A stretch of 8,877 nucleotides of DNA. Source: Solirubrobacterales bacterium. Lineage in GTDB: Bacteria > Actinomycetota > Thermoleophilia > Solirubrobacterales > Solirubrobacteraceae. The stretch's first letter is position 1. Every line of letters starts with the position of its first letter. The stretch is taken from NCBI GenBank assembly GCA_015655225.1, contig JAATFK010000138.1:1-8877 (forward strand). Direction: 5' to 3'. A model generated the notes under the pieces. It was not told the DNA's origin, searched no databases, and saw only the letters and a program-made list of their open reading frames with translations. The position numbers were made by a program, and so were the translations under genes. Shown piece after piece: positions 1 through 6,059 of this stretch.

Positions 1-1021
1 CCTCGGCTACCTCGGCCTCGGGCTCAGCGCCTCCGACCAGCTGTCGATCACGCGGGAAGCGGAGCGGTTCGGCTACGACTCCGCCTGGGTGGCGGAGGCC
101 TACGGCTCCGACGCGGCCACCGTGCTCGCGTGGCTGGCGGCCGGCACGAGCACGATCAAGCTCGGCTCCGCGATCTTCCAGATGCCCGCCCGCACGCCCG
201 CGATGACGGCGATGACCGCTGCCACGATCGACGAGCTGTCGGGGGGCCGCATGCGCCTCGGGATCGGCGCCTCGGGCCCGCAGGTCGCCGAGGGCTGGCA
301 CGGCCAGCGCTACGGGAAGATGCTCCAGCGCACGCGCGAGTACGTCGCGGTCGTGCGGATGGCGCTCGCCCGCGAGCGCGTCGTCTTCGAGGGCGAGACC
401 CTCCAGCTGCCGCTGCCCGACGGTCCCGGCAGAGCGCTGAAGCTGACGATCACGCCGGTGCAGGAACGGATCCCGATCTACCTCGCCGCGATCGGCCCGA
501 GAAACACCGCGCTCGCGGGCGAGATCGCCGACGGCTGGCTGCCGACCTTCTTCTCTCCCGAGCACGTCGGCGAGGCGCGCGCGCTGCTGGCGGAGGGCGC
601 GGCGCGCGGCGGCCGCTCGCTCGACGGGTTCGACATCGCCCCGAGCGTGCAGACGTTCGTGACCGACGACCTCGACGCCGCCCGCGACGCGATGCGCCCG
701 TTCCTCGCGCTCTACGTCGGCGGGATGGGTTCCCGCAAGCAGAACTTCTACAACCAGCTGGTCGGCCGCTACGGCTTCGAGGACGCGGCGCGGAAGGTCC
801 AGGACCTCTACCTCGACGGCAAGCGCGAGGAGGCGGCCGCCGCCCTGCCGGTCGAGCTGATCGACCTCGTCTCGCTGATCGGCTCGCGCGACGCGGTGCG
901 CGACCGCCTCGCCGTCTATCGCGACACCGGCGTCGGCACGCTGCAGGTCGCCCCGATCGCCTGGACGGCGAAGGAGCGCACCGAGCAGTTGCGGCTGGTG
1001 GCGGAGCTGGCGGCCGCCTGA
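1..1021 (+). CDS. LLM class (luciferase-like) F420-dependent-type oxidoreductase, 5'-truncated
   Basis: The open frame runs from base 2 with no upstream stop, so the start lies left of the window; about 339 residues are visible up to the TGA at 1019-1021. The GTG at 89 is internal to conserved sequence (FGYDSAWVAEAYG), so it is not the start. The protein matches the bacterial luciferase-like TIM-barrel family: an N-terminal EAERFGYDSAWVAE segment, then TIKLGSAI, SGGRMRLGIGASGPQ (glycine-rich, near visible residues 80-95) and IPIYLAAIGPRN followed by AGEIADGWLP. Family knowledge: such proteins bind coenzyme F420 or FMN and transfer hydride to or from varied small substrates. The choice of F420 is inferred from an actinobacterial setting, and the substrate cannot be told. 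The family is usually about 330-350 residues, so only a few N-terminal residues should be missing. The gene converges on the next gene across 45 bp. Confidence 0.88.
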   Translation, partial: LGYLGLGLSASDQLSITREAERFGYDSAWVAEAYGSDAATVLAWLAAGTSTIKLGSAIFQMPARTPAMTAMTAATIDELSGGRMRLGIGASGPQVAEGWHGQRYGKMLQRTREYVAVVRMALARERVVFEGETLQLPLPDGPGRALKLTITPVQERIPIYLAAIGPRNTALAGEIADGWLPTFFSPEHVGEARALLAEGAARGGRSLDGFDIAPSVQTFVTDDLDAARDAMRPFLALYVGGMGSRKQNFYNQLVGRYGFEDAARKVQDLYLDGKREEAAAALPVELIDLVSLIGSRDAVRDRLAVYRDTGVGTLQVAPIAWTAKERTEQLRLVAELAAA

Positions 1022-1066
1022 GCCGCCGCGGCCGCCGCCCGCGCGGCCGAGCGGCCGCGGACTCCC
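1022..1066. terminator. Candidate bidirectional terminator hairpin in convergent spacer
   Basis: This 45-bp spacer lies between two converging stop codons. CCGCGGCCG at 1026-1034 is the exact reverse complement of CGGCCGCGG at 1052-1060 (9 bp, 17-nt loop). A competing tighter hairpin pairs 1042-1048 with 1053-1059 around the loop GAGC. Neither is followed by a T tract on either strand, so this is a GC-rich hairpin without the classical U run. Terminator function is inferred from position and symmetry only. Confidence 0.35.
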
Positions 1067-3064
1067 CTACGAACCGGCCGTGCGCCCGCCGCTGACGACC
1101 TCGTCGGCCGCGCCGGCGCCAGCGCCGTCGTCGAGCAGCCCCAGCAGCGCCTCGACGACGCGCGGGTCGAGCTGCTCGCCGGCGCCGCGGCGCAGCTCCT
1201 CGCACGCCTCCTCCAGCGAGCGCGGCTCGCGCCACGGCCGGGGCGACGTCATCGCGACGAGCGCGTCGCAGGCGAGCAGGATCCGCGAGGTGATCGGGAT
1301 CGCCTCGCCGGCGAGGCCGTCGGGATAGCCGCCGCCGTCGAAGCGCTCGTGCTCGTGACGCACGACCGGGGCGGCCTCGCGCAGCAGCGGCAGCGAGCGC
1401 AGCAGCCGCTCGCCGACCAGCGGGTGCTCGTGCAGCAGCGCGCGCTCCTCGTCGTGCAGCTTGCCGGGACGCGCGAGCAACGTCGCCGGGACGCCGATCG
1501 TGCCGACGTCGTGGAACAGCGCGGCCAGGTAGAGCGCGCGTAGGTCGCGCTCGCCGAGTCCGAGCGTGCGCCCGACGCGCCAGGCGAGGTCGGCGACGCG
1601 CCACTCCTCCTCCTGGCTCTCGGGCTGCACGTCGCCGCCGGCGACGCGGTACAGCTCGCCGAAGCCGGTGCGGCCGAGGCGGTCGAAGCGACGCCGGGCC
1701 GCGAGCGCGCAGCCGAGCTGCTCCGCGATCGCCTCCGCCAGCGTCCGCTCGGCGTCGCCGTAGGCGTGGACGCGGTCGCTCGCGAGGATCAGCGTCCCCC
1801 ACCTGTGCCGCTCGTCGCGGACCGCGACGGCGAGCTGGCAGCGCAGCGGCGTGCCGTCGACCCAGGTCGCGTCGAGCTCGTCGGCGATCACGGCCGCGGG
1901 GACGTCGCGGCCGTCGGCGAGGCTGGCGGCGAGCGCGCGCTGGACCGCCGCGTCGGCCACGAGGCCGAGCGCGACGCCGTCGCCCAGGCGATCGCCGGAG
2001 CTGAGCGCGATCATGCGCGGCGCGCCGTGCGTGTCGAGCGCGAGCGCGGCGGCGCCGATGCCGTCGAACGCGCCCGCCAGGAACGCGACCGTCGTCTCCG
2101 CCAGGGCGCGCTCGTCGGCCGCGCCGGCGAGGGCGCGCGCGAGCCCGGACAGCAGCGTGAGGCGGGCCGCCTCGCCACGGCTGAGGCGGCCGCGCGGACG
2201 GCTCTCGGCGGACGGCCGGACGGGTGCGCGCCGGCGGTCGTCGGTGCGCTTCACGGTGCGCAGCTGCGCGTCGGCGCGCAGGATCAGCTCGTCGGCGCTG
2301 CGCGCCGGACGGCCGAACGTCGCCCAGCCGGCGCCGGCGCCGAGCCGCGTCTCCCCGTTCGCGAGCTGGATCCCGGCGATCGCCTGCGTCAGCCGCTCAG
2401 CCAGCTCGCGGGCCTCCTGCTCGCCCGCGCGCACGGCGATCACGGCGAACTCGTCGCCGCCCTGACGGCAGCAGACGTCCTCCTCGCGCAGCGCGGCCCG
2501 CAGCGCGGCGGCGACCTGCCGCAGCGCCTCGTCGCCGGCCAGGTGGCCGTGCTCGTCGTTGATCGCCTTGAACCCGTCGAGGTCGAGCAGGACGAGCGAG
2601 AAGGGGTCGTCGTGGCGGCGCGAGCGGGCGACCTCGGCGGTCAGCTGCCGCGTGAACATGCGGTAGTTGCCGAGGCCGGTCAGCTCGTCCAGCTCGGCCA
2701 TCCGCAGCGCGTCGGCCTCGCGCGCGGCGAGCGTCCACTGCCGGCGGCGCACGAGCAGCAGCGCGCGGACGAGGACACCGGCGGTGCCGAGGCAGACGAC
2801 GGCCGCGACGATCGCGATCACCGCTCCGGTGTTGTCGCCGTCGTCGAAGACCGCGACCCAGACGAGCGCGACGACGGCGAGGACGAGGAAGAACGAGGCG
2901 ACGAAGAGCCACCGCCACGCGCGCCGGGCGCCCGGCCTGCGGACAGGGGCGGCGGCGCCGCTCAGTCGCGGCGCGTCATATCCTCGCGGCGCGTCCTGCG
3001 CACGCTCGTCGTCAGTCGTCGTCAAATGGTCACCGGACATCCATGCCGTCGGACAAAGTCTCAT
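1067..3064 (-). CDS. Membrane GGDEF-GAF-HD-GYP protein (c-di-GMP turnover)
   Basis: Predicted 665-residue inner-membrane signalling protein. Two hydrophobic segments (about 50-72 and 80-104) follow a basic, disordered N-terminus. A GGDEF domain spans about 122-270: DELTGLGN at 126-133, metal-site D161 and D163 in LLDLDGFKAIND, the signature GGDEF at 202-206, and an inhibitory RxxD I-site (REED, 193-196) exactly five residues before it. Residues about 300-458 look like a GAF sensor domain. Residues about 480-640 form an HD-GYP domain: HD at 518-519, H547, EHERFDGGGYP at 571-581 and D600. Family knowledge: GGDEF makes c-di-GMP from two GTP, and HD-GYP hydrolyses it. The cyclase looks intact. 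The hydrolase is doubtful: the HDxGK lysine is T522, the first His of HHExxDGxGYP is E571, and the usual upstream His is E486. The ATG at 3064 has only a distant GGAG upstream; ATG 3040 (codon 9) is a real alternative. It diverges from the glycosyltransferase gene. Confidence 0.9.
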   Translation of the reverse strand: MRLCPTAWMSGDHLTTTDDERAQDAPRGYDAPRLSGAAAPVRRPGARRAWRWLFVASFFLVLAVVALVWVAVFDDGDNTGAVIAIVAAVVCLGTAGVLVRALLLVRRRQWTLAAREADALRMAELDELTGLGNYRMFTRQLTAEVARSRRHDDPFSLVLLDLDGFKAINDEHGHLAGDEALRQVAAALRAALREEDVCCRQGGDEFAVIAVRAGEQEARELAERLTQAIAGIQLANGETRLGAGAGWATFGRPARSADELILRADAQLRTVKRTDDRRRAPVRPSAESRPRGRLSRGEAARLTLLSGLARALAGAADERALAETTVAFLAGAFDGIGAAALALDTHGAPRMIALSSGDRLGDGVALGLVADAAVQRALAASLADGRDVPAAVIADELDATWVDGTPLRCQLAVAVRDERHRWGTLILASDRVHAYGDAERTLAEAIAEQLGCALAARRRFDRLGRTGFGELYRVAGGDVQPESQEEEWRVADLAWRVGRTLGLGERDLRALYLAALFHDVGTIGVPATLLARPGKLHDEERALLHEHPLVGERLLRSLPLLREAAPVVRHEHERFDGGGYPDGLAGEAIPITSRILLACDALVAMTSPRPWREPRSLEEACEELRRGAGEQLDPRVVEALLGLLDDGAGAGAADEVVSGGRTAGS

Positions 3065-3095
3065 TAAAGCTGATCAAAGCTCCATCCCTACCCGG
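3041..3095. promoter_or_regulatory. Divergent promoter region, AT-richer, with AAAGCT direct repeat
   Basis: This stretch separates the outward-facing starts of the membrane GGDEF protein and the glycosyltransferase and is clearly richer in A/T than its surroundings. AAAGCT occurs twice exactly 10 bp apart (3066-3071 and 3076-3081), one helical turn, and AGCT GATCAA AGCT (3068-3081) is partly palindromic around GATC. These fit a regulator-binding site or promoter elements. I cannot assign -35/-10 boxes with confidence, and the region overlaps the first codons of the minus-strand gene if that gene starts at 3064. Confidence 0.4.
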
Positions 3096-4307
3096 TTGAG
3101 GTCCGACATCCGTCCAGTTCGCCTGAAGCTGTTCCTCGGCGCCTTCGGGGATCCGGGGCACGCGTTCCCGATGATCGCGCTCGGGTCGGCGCTCGCCCGG
3201 CGCGGGCACGACGTCCACCTGGAGACGTGGAGCCGCTGGCGCGCGCACGTCGAGGCGGGCGGGATGCGCTTCCTCGCCGCGCCGGAATACCCAGTCTTCC
3301 CGACTGATGGACGCCCACTCTCCCCCTACGAGGTGGTCCTGCGCGCGACCGCCGCGACCCGCCCGCACGTGGCGGCGCTGCGCCCGGACGTGCTCGTCCA
3401 CGACATCCTCACGCTCGCCCCCGCGCTCGCCGGCGAACTGGAGGAAATCCCTGTGGCGACGCTGATCCCGCACGTCCACCCGCATACCCAGCAGGGCTCG
3501 CCGCCCTACTCGTTCGGGGCGCAGCGGCCGCGCACCGGGCTCGGCGCGCGGCTCTGGCGCGTCTTCGACCCGCTCGTCGCGATCGGGCTCGAGCGCGGCC
3601 GCCAGGAGCTGAACGAGACCCGCCGGCAGCTCGGGCTCCCGCCGGTCACGCGCGTGCCCGGCGGCATCAGCGAGCGGCTCTGCCTGGTCGGGACCTTCCC
3701 CCAGCTCGAATATCCGCGCGCGTGGCCGGCCGGCACGCACGTCGTCGGGCCGCTGCTGTGGGAGCCGCCGGCCGAGGAGGTGGAGCCGCCTCCCGGCGCG
3801 CAGCCGCTCGTGCTGATCGCCCCCTCGACCGCGCAGGACCGCGAGCACCGGCTCCTGCGCGCCTCGCTCGCGGGGCTCGACGGCCTCCCGATCCGCGTGC
3901 TGGCGACCTGGAACCGGCGGCCGCTGGAGGTGCCGACGCGCGTGCCCGAGAACGCCCGCCTGGTCGAGTGGATCTCCTACGCGCGGACGATGCGCCGCTC
4001 CGCGCTCGTCGTCTGCCACGCGGGCCACGGGACGATGGCGCGGGCGCTCGCGTCAGGCGCGGCGGTCGTCGCGGTGCCGGCGGTCGGCGACATGGGCGAG
4101 AACGCGGCGCGCCTCGCGTGGGCCGGCGCCGGGGTCCGGCTGCCGTGGCGCTTCGCGACGCCTTGCGGCGTTCGGCTGGCGGTGCGGCGGGCGCTGGAGG
4201 AGCCGGCGCTCGCGCGGCGGGCCGGCGAGCTGGCGGCGTGGGCGCGCACGCACGACGGCGCCGAGCGCGCGGCGGACCTGGTCGAGGGGCTCGCGCGGGA
4301 GGGGTGA
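3096..4307 (+). CDS. GT-B fold glycosyltransferase (GT1 / MGT-like)
   Basis: A 403-residue protein if it starts at TTG 3096; there is no in-frame ATG or GTG between the divergent gene and the conserved N-terminus, and the open frame further upstream is antisense to the neighbour. The N-terminal Rossmann half carries LKLFLGAFGDPGHAFPMI (residues 10-27), where H22 in GHAFP matches the catalytic-base histidine of GT1 enzymes. The C-terminal half carries CHAGHGTMARALASG (307-321) and VPAVGDMGENAARLAWAGAG (327-346), the nucleotide-sugar-binding motif; the usual DQ is DM (D332). Length is normal for the family. Expected role: transfer of a sugar from a nucleotide sugar to a small lipophilic acceptor such as a lipid, natural product or drug; donor and acceptor are unknown. 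There are no signal peptide or membrane segments, so it is cytosolic. No clear ribosome-binding site precedes TTG. A tetR gene converges on it 93 bp downstream, but a regulatory link is only a guess. Confidence 0.85.
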   Translation: MRSDIRPVRLKLFLGAFGDPGHAFPMIALGSALARRGHDVHLETWSRWRAHVEAGGMRFLAAPEYPVFPTDGRPLSPYEVVLRATAATRPHVAALRPDVLVHDILTLAPALAGELEEIPVATLIPHVHPHTQQGSPPYSFGAQRPRTGLGARLWRVFDPLVAIGLERGRQELNETRRQLGLPPVTRVPGGISERLCLVGTFPQLEYPRAWPAGTHVVGPLLWEPPAEEVEPPPGAQPLVLIAPSTAQDREHRLLRASLAGLDGLPIRVLATWNRRPLEVPTRVPENARLVEWISYARTMRRSALVVCHAGHGTMARALASGAAVVAVPAVGDMGENAARLAWAGAGVRLPWRFATPCGVRLAVRRALEEPALARRAGELAAWARTHDGAERAADLVEGLAREG

Positions 4308-4318
4308 GGGCGGGCGGG
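4301..4318 (+). other. G-quadruplex motif spanning the glycosyltransferase stop codon
   Basis: The sequence GGGGTGAGGGCGGGCGGG has four runs of at least three G with loops of 3, 1 and 1 nt, which satisfies the standard intramolecular G-quadruplex pattern. The first loop is the TGA stop codon itself (4305-4307). It lies on the coding strand, so the mRNA would carry it too. In a GC-rich genome such a motif can arise by chance. Confidence 0.6.
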
Positions 4319-4400
4319 CGAGGCGGCGGCCCGCGCCGGGAGGCCCGGGAGGCGGCGGCGAGCGCGCGGCGGCGGCGCGGGCGCGGCGCGGTGCCCCCAC
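4308..4400. terminator. GC-rich convergent spacer, possible terminator region
   Basis: This 93-bp spacer lies between the stops of the glycosyltransferase (plus) and tetR (minus). It is almost entirely G/C and purine-rich on the plus strand, with short self-complementary blocks such as CCCG/CGGG around 4329-4352. It has no T tract and no open frame worth calling. Termination is expected from the convergent layout, and the folding potential is compatible with it. Confidence 0.3.
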
Positions 4401-4985
4401 TCACCCCCGCGTGCGCAACCCGTCGAGCAGCGTCCCCGCGACGAGCCGCCGGGCCTGCTCGCGCGTCAGCTCCCCCGCGACGACGAGCCGCAGCGCCGCC
4501 GGCAGCAGGCTCGAGAGCGCCGCGACGACCCAGCTCGCGGGCGCGGCGGCGCTCAGCTCGCCGTCGCGCTGCCCGCGCTCGACGAGCCGCTCGATCGGCT
4601 CCGCGAGCCGGGCTCTGTGCTCCTCCTGACGGCTCGGCGGCGTGCCCTGGAGGAACGACTCGTCGAACAGGATGTGGTAGCGGACGGCGACGCTCAGCAG
4701 CGCGCCGACGACGCGGGCGAGGGCGTCGGGCACCGGGCCGTCGTCCGGCCGGCTGGCGGCGATCGCCGCGCTGACGTCGGCGAACGCCTGCGCGTGGAGC
4801 GCGTCGATCAGCTCCTCGCGCGCGGCGAAGTGGCGGTAGAGGGTCGCGCGGCCGAGCCCGGCGGCGGTCGCGATCTCGGTCATCCCGGCGGACGCGTCGC
4901 GGGCCAGAACGGACGCGGCCGCCTCGAGGATCAGCCGCGTGTTGCGTTGCGCGTCGGCCCGGCGACGCTCCGGGGCGGCCGGCAC
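4401..4985 (-). CDS. TetR/AcrR family transcriptional regulator
   Basis: A 194-residue protein, the usual TetR size. The N-terminal DNA-binding domain is clear: RNTRLILEAAASVLARD (helix 1, 14-30), then MTEIATAAGLGRATLYRHFAAREELI (35-60), the helix-turn-helix with the LYRHFxxREEL signature that ends the domain. Residues about 65-190 are the variable ligand-binding and dimerisation half (ALARVVGALLSVAVRYHILF and later helices), which gives no clue to the ligand. The start is GTG at 4985 with a G-rich stretch upstream but no clean Shine-Dalgarno. It sits 34 bp downstream of the DUF6941-like gene on the same strand and so is probably the last gene of the hicA-hicB-DUF6941-tetR run. Family knowledge: TetR proteins are mostly dimeric repressors released by a small ligand. 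Possible targets are its own operon or the convergent glycosyltransferase; neither is shown. Confidence 0.92.
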   Translation of the reverse strand: MPAAPERRRADAQRNTRLILEAAASVLARDASAGMTEIATAAGLGRATLYRHFAAREELIDALHAQAFADVSAAIAASRPDDGPVPDALARVVGALLSVAVRYHILFDESFLQGTPPSRQEEHRARLAEPIERLVERGQRDGELSAAAPASWVVAALSSLLPAALRLVVAGELTREQARRLVAGTLLDGLRTRG

Positions 4986-5019
4986 GCGCGCGCTCGCCGC
5001 CCCGCCTGCCCCCGCCGCG

Positions 5020-5433
5020 TCAGCCGGCGACGGGCGCGAGCACGCTGAACGGCGCGCGCGCGAGCGGCTGCTCGTCGATCGACAGCCGCCACTCGTACTG
5101 GCCGACGTCGAGGACGAGGCCGTGCATGTTGAAGGCGAGCGGCATGTTGAGCGTCGAGCCGGGCTTCAGGCCGGGCGGGCGACCGAGCTCGAACTGGCCG
5201 CGCGGCACGACCTCCTCGCCGCCGATCGTCACGCGCTCGCCGTCGGAGTCGACCAGCTCGGCCATCAGCTCGTGCGGCCCGACGGTCTGGTCCCACGGCA
5301 CCTTCACGACGATCGCGAGCGCGACGTCGATCGGCTGGTTCGGCGCCTGCAGCACGTTCCAGGCCCCGCCCATGATGTACAGCTTGCCGTTGATCGCCTC
5401 CGCGTGGTCGCAGAGCAGCAGGTCGGCTTCCAT
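5020..5433 (-). CDS. DUF6941-like conserved hypothetical protein
   Basis: A 137-residue protein with the N-terminus MEADLLLCDHAEAINGKLYI followed by MGGAWNVLQAPNQPIDVALA. This resembles a small family of actinobacterial proteins of unknown function that I recall as DUF6941; the name is from memory. The rest is strand-rich and hydrophilic (PHELMAELVDSDGERV, FNMHGLVLDVGQYEWRLSIDEQPL), suggesting a compact beta-sandwich-like cytosolic domain. There is no signal peptide, membrane segment or recognisable catalytic motif. Its ATG overlaps the hicB stop by one base (TGATG at 5435-5431 on the minus strand), the hallmark of translational coupling, and tetR follows 34 bp downstream. The coupling implies dosage linked to HicB. 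Function unknown; a role in modulating or accompanying the toxin-antitoxin pair is speculation from position. Confidence 0.85.
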   Translation of the reverse strand: MEADLLLCDHAEAINGKLYIMGGAWNVLQAPNQPIDVALAIVVKVPWDQTVGPHELMAELVDSDGERVTIGGEEVVPRGQFELGRPPGLKPGSTLNMPLAFNMHGLVLDVGQYEWRLSIDEQPLARAPFSVLAPVAG

Positions 5434-5726
5434 CAGAGGACCCCCGCTCCGCTGCGCTCGATCGCGAACGCCGGACGGCGCCGCGAGGGCAGCTCGACGG
5501 CGAAAGAGCCGCGCGAGCCGACCGACGCCGAGACCGTCACGCGCCGCTCGGGCAGGACGAGGTGGTGCAGCTCCAGCTCCTGCTCGGCGAACCAGGGCGC
5601 GCCCTCGCGCGCCAGGTCGCGGACCTCGTCATAGCTGGAGCCGGCGGCCGAGTACCCCGGCAGGTCCGGCGAGGCGGCCCACCAGCCGGCGGGCTCGTCG
5701 TGGTAGATCATCTGGGCGACGCGCAT
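5433..5726 (-). CDS. hicB: HicB-family antitoxin
   Basis: A 97-residue protein. The N-terminal half MIYHDEPAGWWAASPDLPGY (6-25), followed by AAGSSYDEVRDLAREGAPWF (27-46), is the typical HicB partial RNase-H-like fold that binds and blocks HicA. The second half (about 58-97, ERRVTVSASVGSRGSFAVEL and a basic tail) shows no evident helix-turn-helix or ribbon-helix-helix, unlike HicB proteins that repress their own promoter. The ATG at 5726 is preceded by AGGA about 10 nt upstream; Met6 (5711) is a less likely start because it lies at the conserved domain edge. It follows hicA by 32 bp in the usual toxin-first order for this family. The stop TGA shares its last base with the ATG of the DUF6941-like gene. 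A much longer minus frame continues upstream into antisense of dgt and is not coding. Confidence 0.83.
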   Translation of the reverse strand: MRVAQMIYHDEPAGWWAASPDLPGYSAAGSSYDEVRDLAREGAPWFAEQELELHHLVLPERRVTVSASVGSRGSFAVELPSRRRPAFAIERSGAGVL

Positions 5727-5758
5727 GAGAGGGATCCTAAACCAACGCGGCGGGCCGC

Positions 5759-5995
5759 CTACAGGAGTGCGCGCGCCTCGCCCTCGCTGAGCCCCACGTC
5801 GGCGATCAGGATCTTGCGCACGACGCCCGGCGGGATCGTCACGCGGTCGTGGAACGAGAACGCGACGTCGGGATAGCCGCGCTCGGAGCAGAGCTTGCGG
5901 TGGGAGCCGCGCTGGCGCACGATCACGTACGCGAGCGGCTCGCGCGTGAGGATCGCGAGCAGCTGCTGCCCCTTGAGCGCCGGAAAGCGTTGCAT
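5759..5995 (-). CDS. hicA: HicA-family mRNA interferase toxin
   Basis: A 78-residue protein when started at ATG 5995. LKGQQLLAILTREPLAYVIVRQRGSHRKL (7-35) matches the HicA double-stranded-RNA-binding-like fold, and H32 in RQRGSHR is the expected catalytic histidine. The end, VTIPPGVVRKILIADVGLSEGEARALL, matches the usual HicA C-terminal helix (PGxxRKIL, then a short acidic tail). Family knowledge: HicA cleaves mRNA, arrests growth when free, and is neutralised by HicB. Met1 at 5995 fits the usual start just before the LKGQQLL helix; an upstream ATG at 6070 would add 25 residues unlike the family and overlap dgt. The nearest GGAG lies about 15 nt upstream, so initiation may be weak, as is often seen for toxins. 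It is divergent from dgt over a 64-bp spacer. Confidence 0.83.
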   Translation of the reverse strand: MQRFPALKGQQLLAILTREPLAYVIVRQRGSHRKLCSERGYPDVAFSFHDRVTIPPGVVRKILIADVGLSEGEARALL

Positions 5996-6059
5996 GGAGT
6001 GCGCAGATTCTCCGATCGAGACGGCCTCCGCCACCGGCAGTGCGAGAATCGAAGGACGA
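5996..6059. promoter_or_regulatory. Divergent hicA/dgt spacer with inverted repeat
   Basis: This 64-bp spacer must hold promoters or translation signals for both the hicA run (minus) and dgt (plus). GATTCTC at 6006-6012 is the exact reverse complement of GAGAATC at 6044-6050, with 31 bp between, and AGTGCG recurs at 5998-6003 and 6039-6044. The spaced inverted repeat could be an operator shared by both directions. The dgt ribosome-binding site (AAGGA, 6052-6056) lies just outside the right arm. No -35/-10 pair is convincing by eye. Confidence 0.4.

Noticed and set aside
1766..3067. Long plus-strand open frame (433 codons) opposite the GGDEF/HD-GYP gene
   Set aside because: It is antisense to a gene with clear domains; its translation is Arg/Ala/Gly-rich without motifs, as expected of a shadow frame in high-GC DNA.
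2667..3095. N-terminal extension of the glycosyltransferase to an ATG at 2667
   Set aside because: It would lie entirely antisense to the GGDEF domain region and add about 143 low-complexity residues not seen in GT1 enzymes; the family-type N-terminus begins just after 3096.
3722..4774. Plus-strand frame of 350 codons overlapping the glycosyltransferase and tetR
   Set aside because: Composed almost entirely of Arg/Ala/Gly/Pro with no motif; it crosses two well-supported genes in other frames.
5727..5758. Small GC hairpin between hicA and hicB as an attenuator
   Set aside because: The stem is only 4-5 bp with a tiny loop and no T tract; too weak to call in DNA of this composition.
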